Shown here piece by piece: positions 59,615 through 64,000 of a stretch of DNA of 64,000 bases. The translations under genes and the position numbers were made by a program. Under the pieces are notes generated by a model. It saw only the letters and a list, made by a program, of their open reading frames with translations. It was not told where the DNA came from and did no database searches. Each line of letters begins with the position of its first letter. Position 1 is the stretch's first letter. Source of the stretch: CAVVAH01 sp963746175 (GTDB taxonomy: Bacteria; Actinomycetota; Actinomycetes; JACCUZ01); the NCBI GenBank assembly GCA_963746175.1, contig CAVVAH010000001.1, positions 1,116,001 to 1,180,000 of the forward strand, read 5' to 3'.

Positions 59615-60841
59615 TCAGCCCTTCCTGCCGGTCAGCCGCGCGTGCAGCGCGGTCGCTGAGGTGTCCGTGAGCTGGGCCACCTGGTCGAGCAACGTCCGGA
59701 GCCGGGCCACGTCATCCGCAGCCGCGGCGAAGTCGTCGGCGAGCAGCGGGTCGAGGCCGACCGGTGCGTCGCGCATCAGGGCGTCGACCAGCTCGTGCAC
59801 GAGGCCACGCTGGTCCGCGTAGCGCCGGGTCGCGTCGTCGCGGGACATCACGTACTGGTCGGCGACCGCCTTCAGCACCTCGACCTCCAGCCGCGTCTCG
59901 CGCGGCACGACGAGATCGGCGTCGTAGCGGCGGGCGGCCACCGCGGGGAACCCCTCCCGGGTAGCTCCTTCTGCGGCCTGGCAGAACCGCCCGATCAGCT
60001 GGCTGGTGGTGTTCTTGAGCGCGGCCAAGGACCGATGGGTCCCGTCGTACGACGACGGCCACCACGGGGTCGCGAGCAGCCGGTCGAGCGCTGCGACCAC
60101 CTCCGCCTCGTCGGTACCGTCGACGGTCGTCCGGGCGCAGGTGAGCCGTGCCAGCTCCGACCGCTCCGCGTCGTCGCGCAGCGCGTCCAGCCGCAGGTGC
60201 CCGGCGACGACGGCGTCCTCCAGGTCGTGCACCGAGTAGGCGATGTCGTCCGACCAGTCCATGACCTGCGCCTCGAGGCAGCGCCGCCCGCCCGGCGCGC
60301 CACGCCGCAACCACCGGAAGACCTCGAGGTCGTCGTCGTACACGCCGTACTTGCGCGGGTTCTCCGCACGGGTCCACGGGTACTTGCAGGCCGCGTCCAG
60401 CGATGCCCGGGTCAGGTTGAGACCGACGCTGCGCCCGTCCGGCGAGAACGTCTTGGCCTCCAGCCGGGTGAGGATCCGCAGGCTCTGCGCGTTCCCCTCG
60501 AAGCCGCCGGCCGCGGCCGCCACCTCGTCCAGCGCCGCCTCCCCCGTGTGCCCGAACGGCGGATGGCCGAGGTCGTGCGCCAGGCAGGCGGTCTCGACGA
60601 GGTCGGGGTCGGCCCCGAGCGCGCGGCCGAGCCCGCGGCCGATCTGCGCGCACTCCAGCGAGTGGGTGAGCCGGGTGCGCGGGAAGTCGCTCTCCCCCGG
60701 CACCACGACCTGGGTCTTGGCCGCGAGCCGGCGCAGGGCAGACGAGTGCAGGACCCGCGCCCTGTCGCGCTCGTACGCCGAGCGGCCCGCGCGCTTCGCC
60801 GGCTCCTCGACCCACCGCTCCTCGGCGGCGCTGCCCGTCAT
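59615..60841 (-). CDS. dgt: Deoxyguanosinetriphosphate triphosphohydrolase-like protein
   Basis: The 408-residue HD-domain protein has metal ligands His60, His89 and Asp90 (SLECAQIGRG follows TRLTH; LAHDLGHPPFGHTGE), and the later MDWSDDIAYSVHDLEDAV motif. It hydrolyses dNTPs to nucleosides and triphosphate. A dgt gene next to dnaG is conserved in Mycobacterium (Rv2344c-Rv2343c). The ATG lies 8 nt from the end of the upstream SanA-like gene. Confidence 0.92.
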   Translation of the reverse strand: MTGSAAEERWVEEPAKRAGRSAYERDRARVLHSSALRRLAAKTQVVVPGESDFPRTRLTHSLECAQIGRGLGRALGADPDLVETACLAHDLGHPPFGHTGEAALDEVAAAAGGFEGNAQSLRILTRLEAKTFSPDGRSVGLNLTRASLDAACKYPWTRAENPRKYGVYDDDLEVFRWLRRGAPGGRRCLEAQVMDWSDDIAYSVHDLEDAVVAGHLRLDALRDDAERSELARLTCARTTVDGTDEAEVVAALDRLLATPWWPSSYDGTHRSLAALKNTTSQLIGRFCQAAEGATREGFPAVAARRYDADLVVPRETRLEVEVLKAVADQYVMSRDDATRRYADQRGLVHELVDALMRDAPVGLDPLLADDFAAAADDVARLRTLLDQVAQLTDTSATALHARLTGRKG

Positions 60842-60849
60842 GGCGACCG

Positions 60850-61476
60850 TCAGACGGCGTTCGGGCCGGAGTCGGCGCTGCGCTTGAAGGCCTTGTAGTA
60901 GAGGTAGGCCAGCGTCTCGCGGGCGATGTAGCGGAACTCGGTCGAGCGCTGGCGTACCGCCGGCCCCTGCCGGGTCGGCGACATGACCGCGTCGATGCCC
61001 TGGTCGGTCGCCATCGACCGGGTGCGCAGCGCGTGCCACGGGTCGGTCACCACGACGGCGGTCGACCAGCCCTTCCGCTGCATCTTCTTCTGCACGGCAT
61101 CGACGCTCTGCAGGGTGTCGTTGCCGGTGCCCACGGCAGTGATCCGTGCGGCCGGGACGCCGTGCTCGGTCAGCCACTGCTTGCCGGCCGCCGCCTCGGT
61201 GAAGCGGTCGCCCGCCCGGTTGCCGCCGACCGTGACGATGCGGGGCGCGACGTCGTCCTTCCAGAGGTCGCGGGCGTGCACCAGCCGGGCCGTGAAGACC
61301 GACGACGGACGACCGTCGAACTGGGCGGCCCCGAGCACGACGATCACGTCGGAGGTGCGCGTGTCGTCCTGACGCGCGAACCACCAGACGCGGCCGGCGG
61401 TGCCGGCCAGCACGAGGACGGCCAGCAGCACGACCGCCGCCACGGTCTTGACGGCGATGCGGACGAGCAGGATCAC
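60850..61476 (-). CDS. SanA/YdcF-like DUF218 membrane protein
   Basis: The 208-residue protein has an N-terminal membrane helix (TVAAVVLLAVLVLAGTAGRV) and an external DUF218 domain (DVIVVLGAAQFDGRPSSVFT; IVTVGGNRAGDRFTEA; TEHGVPAARITAVGTGNDTL; VVVTDPWHALRT). Relatives E. coli SanA and ElyC are linked to envelope integrity. The GTG with AGGTGA 7 nt upstream was chosen. Confidence 0.85.
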   Translation of the reverse strand: MILLVRIAVKTVAAVVLLAVLVLAGTAGRVWWFARQDDTRTSDVIVVLGAAQFDGRPSSVFTARLVHARDLWKDDVAPRIVTVGGNRAGDRFTEAAAGKQWLTEHGVPAARITAVGTGNDTLQSVDAVQKKMQRKGWSTAVVVTDPWHALRTRSMATDQGIDAVMSPTRQGPAVRQRSTEFRYIARETLAYLYYKAFKRSADSGPNAV

Positions 61477-61483
61477 CAGAAGG

Positions 61484-64000
61484 TCACCTGCTGTCGCTGC
61501 CTTCCGTGCTGAGCGCCGCGCGCCCGGCCTCGAGCCGCGCCACCGGCACGCGGAACGGCGAGCAGGACACGTAGTCGAGCCCGACGTCGTGGAAGAAGTG
61601 CACCGAGGCCGGATCGCCACCGTGCTCGCCGCAGACACCGAGCTTGAGGTCGGGCCGTGTCTTGCGGCCCTCCTCGGCGCCGATCCGCACCAGGGCGCCG
61701 ACACCGTCCACGTCGATCGACTCGAACGGCGAGACGCCGAAGATGCCCTTCTCGAGGTACGCCGAGAAGAACGCGGCCTCGACGTCGTCGCGGGAGAACC
61801 CCCACGTCGTCTGGGTGAGGTCGTTGGTGCCGAAGGAGAAGAACTCGGCGGCCTCCGCGATCTGCGCGGCGGTGATCGCGGCGCGCGGCAGCTCGATCAT
61901 CGTGCCGATCATGTGCGCGACCTCGATGCCCTCCCGCTCGCACACCTCGTCGCAGATCCGCTCGGCCTCCTCGCGCACCAGCTCGAGCTCCTGCACGGCG
62001 TCGACCAGCGGGATCATGATCTCGACGTGCGGGTCACCGCCGGCCTTCTTGCGCTCGGCGGCGGCCTCGATGATCGCGCGGACCTGCATCGCGAACAACC
62101 CGGGGACGACGATGCCGAGCCGCACGCCCCGCAGGCCCAGCATCGGGTTCTGCTCGTGCAGCCGGTGCACGGCCTGGAGCAGCCGCAGCTCGTTCTCGTT
62201 GTCCTCGCCGCGCGACTCGGCCACGGCGACCCGGACCGAGAGCTCGGTGAAGTCGGGCAGGAACTCGTGCAGCGGCGGGTCGAGCAGGCGGACGGTGACA
62301 GGCAGGCCGTCCATCGCCTCGAAGATGCCCACGAAGTCCTCGCGCTGGAGAGGCAGCAGCGCTGCGAGCGCCGCCTCGCGCTCCTCGTCGCCGTCCGCCA
62401 GGATCAGCCGCTCGACGTGCTTGCGCCGGTCACCCAGGAACATGTGCTCGGTACGGCACAGGCCGATGCCCTCCGCACCGAAGCGGCGGGCCCGTTCGGA
62501 GTCCTCGGGGGTGTCGGAGTTGGCGCGCACCCGCAGCCGCCGGTTCTCGTCGGCGTGCGTCATGAGGCGGTGCACTGCCTTGACGAGATCGTCGGCGTCG
62601 GCAGCCGCCGGGTCGAGGTTGCCCTCGAAGTACTCGACCACGGGCGAGGGGACGACCGGCATCTCGCCGAGGTAGACCTTGCCGGAGGTGCCGTCGATGG
62701 AGATGACGTCACCCTCCTCGACCACCGTGCTGCCGGCGGTCATCCGCCGCTTCTTGGTGTCGACGTCGAGCGCCTCGGCACCGCAGACGCAGGTCTTGCC
62801 CATGCCGCGGGCGACGACGGCCGCGTGGCTCGTCTTCCCGCCCCGGCTGGTGAGGATGCCCTGCGCGGCGATCATGCCCTCGAGGTCGTCGGGATTGGTC
62901 TCGCGGCGGACGAGGATGACCTTCTCGCCGGAGCGCGACCACTTCACGGCGGTGTAGGAGTCGAAGACCGCCTTGCCGACCGCCGCGCCCGGCGAGGCGT
63001 TCATGCCCTTGGCGATCTGGTCCTTGGTGTCGCTCTCGTCGAACCGCGGGAACATCAGCTGGGCCAGCTGGTCGCCGGTGACCCGGTCCAGCGCCTCGTC
63101 CATGTCGATCAGGCCCTGGTCGACCAGCTGGGTCGCGATCCGGAAGGCCGCGCCCGCCGTCCGCTTGCCGACCCGGGTCTGCAGCATCCACAGCTTGTTG
63201 CGCTCGATGGTGAACTCGATGTCGCACAGGTCGCGGTAGTGGTTCTCCAGCGTCTCCATGATCCCGAGCAGCTGGTCGTACGCCGGCTTGTCGATGCCCT
63301 CCAGGTCCTGCAGCGGCAGCGTGTTACGGATGCCTGCGACGACGTCCTCGCCCTGGGCGTTCTGCAGGTAGTCGCCGTAGATGCCCTGCTGCCCGGAACC
63401 CGGGTCGCGGGTGAATGCCACGCCGGTGCCGGAGTCCATCCCGAGGTTGCCGAACACCATCGACATGACGTTGACGGCGGTGCCGAGGTCGGCCGGGATG
63501 CGCTCCTGGCGGCGGTAGAGGATCGCGCGCGGCGCGTTCCACGAGTCGAAGACCGCGCGGACCGCGAGGTCCATCTGCTCGCGCGGCTCGGTCGGGAACT
63601 CGCGGCCGGCGTGCTTGCGCACGATCTCCTTGAACGAGTCGACGACCCCGCGCAGGTCGGTCTCGTCGAGGTCGAGGTCGTTCTGCGTGCCGCGGGCCTT
63701 CTTCGCCTCGTCGAGGACGTCCTCGAAGTGCTCGCCGTCGATGTCGAGCACGGTCTTGCCGAACATCTGGATCAGCCGGCGGTAGGAGTCCCAGGCGAAC
63801 CGCTCGCTGCCGGTCTGCTTGGCCAGCCCCTGCACCGACTCGTCGTTGAGCCCGATGTTGAGGACCGTCTCCATCATCCCGGGCATGGAGAACTTCGCAC
63901 CGGACCGCACCGAGACGAGCAGCGGGTGGTCGGGCTGCCCGAGGCTGCGGCCCATCGTCTTCTCGAGCGCCGCGAGGTGGGTGCTGACCTCGTCGCGCAG
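61484..64000 (-). CDS. ppdK: Pyruvate, phosphate dikinase (5' end outside the window)
   Basis: The visible 838 residues run to the window edge without a start codon; the full enzyme is about 880-900 residues. Visible are the nucleotide-binding domain (VAFTRDPGSGQQGIYGDYLQ), the swivelling phosphohistidine domain (RGGKTSHAAVVARGMGKTCV) and the PEP-binding barrel (GTNDLTQTTWGFSRDD; VCGEHGGDP). It interconverts pyruvate, ATP and phosphate with PEP, AMP and pyrophosphate. The SanA-like gene starts 8 nt after its stop on the same strand. Confidence 0.95.
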   Translation of the reverse strand: MRDEVSTHLAALEKTMGRSLGQPDHPLLVSVRSGAKFSMPGMMETVLNIGLNDESVQGLAKQTGSERFAWDSYRRLIQMFGKTVLDIDGEHFEDVLDEAKKARGTQNDLDLDETDLRGVVDSFKEIVRKHAGREFPTEPREQMDLAVRAVFDSWNAPRAILYRRQERIPADLGTAVNVMSMVFGNLGMDSGTGVAFTRDPGSGQQGIYGDYLQNAQGEDVVAGIRNTLPLQDLEGIDKPAYDQLLGIMETLENHYRDLCDIEFTIERNKLWMLQTRVGKRTAGAAFRIATQLVDQGLIDMDEALDRVTGDQLAQLMFPRFDESDTKDQIAKGMNASPGAAVGKAVFDSYTAVKWSRSGEKVILVRRETNPDDLEGMIAAQGILTSRGGKTSHAAVVARGMGKTCVCGAEALDVDTKKRRMTAGSTVVEEGDVISIDGTSGKVYLGEMPVVPSPVVEYFEGNLDPAAADADDLVKAVHRLMTHADENRRLRVRANSDTPEDSERARRFGAEGIGLCRTEHMFLGDRRKHVERLILADGDEEREAALAALLPLQREDFVGIFEAMDGLPVTVRLLDPPLHEFLPDFTELSVRVAVAESRGEDNENELRLLQAVHRLHEQNPMLGLRGVRLGIVVPGLFAMQVRAIIEAAAERKKAGGDPHVEIMIPLVDAVQELELVREEAERICDEVCEREGIEVAHMIGTMIELPRAAITAAQIAEAAEFFSFGTNDLTQTTWGFSRDDVEAAFFSAYLEKGIFGVSPFESIDVDGVGALVRIGAEEGRKTRPDLKLGVCGEHGGDPASVHFFHDVGLDYVSCSPFRVPVARLEAGRAALSTEGSDSR

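Noticed and set aside
1..64000. CRISPR array or cas genes
   Set aside because: No regularly spaced repeats and no Cas-like proteins were seen.

Overview
The window is very G+C-rich DNA with many GTG starts and short or overlapping gene junctions, typical of an actinobacterium. A mycothiol-type DinB/MDMPI enzyme, DUF3052, DUF3145, an RNase H/phosphatase fusion, a homodimeric E1 aceE and the order fasR-fabD-fabH-acpP-fabF-accD support this. I infer a Nocardioides-like member of the Propionibacteriales; the genus is not proven by the sequence alone.

Layout. (1) 1-630: the tail of a D-cysteine desulfhydrase-like gene with its terminator and a small membrane ORF. (2) 631-10120: a decayed integrated element bounded by a perfect 35-bp direct repeat that is the 3' end of the RNase P RNA gene. 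It holds a fragment of a CpaF/TadA secretion ATPase, a secreted trypsin-like protease, an RsbW-like ATPase and a STAS protein, a DUF4396 membrane protein under a CsoR-like operator, a truncated ECF sigma gene, a DUF389 membrane protein, a frameshifted tyrosine integrase, small ORFs and two families of internal repeats. (3) 10.1-20.3 kb: rnpB, an RNB-family ribonuclease, a frameshifted ArsB/NhaD-like permease, a 1231-residue cyclase-ATPase-SBP5 fusion, a phosphoesterase, a duplicated-domain lipoprotein and a CoA transferase. (4) 20.3-40.5 kb: a conserved block recognisable from Mycobacterium (RNase H/CobC, zinc ribbon, Nif3, ahpE, DUF3052, aceE, FasR-type regulator, fatty-acid synthesis operon), with inserted neighbours (GGDEF protein, AlkB, pirin, PHP protein). 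(5) 40.7-48.5 kb: a signalling cluster (STAS, cyclic-nucleotide-binding protein, ECF sigma with a membrane partner, RsbW-like ATPase, two GAF-ANTAR proteins) containing a broken sulfotransferase gene. (6) 48.7-52.7 kb: envelope genes (phosphoesterase, O-antigen-ligase-like protein, ScyD/ScyE family). (7) 52.8-64 kb: tRNA-Met, tRNA-Asn, topoisomerase IB, then rpoD, dnaG, a flavoprotein reductase, dgt, a SanA-like protein and the 3' part of ppdK.

How the genes work together. AceE makes acetyl-CoA; the AccD-type carboxyltransferase belongs to the malonyl-CoA-forming enzyme; FabD loads malonyl onto AcpP; FabH and FabF condense. FasR encoded just upstream is the probable activator, and an inverted repeat overlapping the end of fasR is a candidate binding site. 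The island and the 41-48 kb region each carry partner-switching parts (RsbW-like kinase plus STAS).

Quality caution: several core genes (aceE, fabF twice, accD, the zinc-ribbon gene, the ArsB-like permease) are broken by single-base indels, mostly an extra G or C in a short G/C run. These look more like sequencing errors than true mutations.
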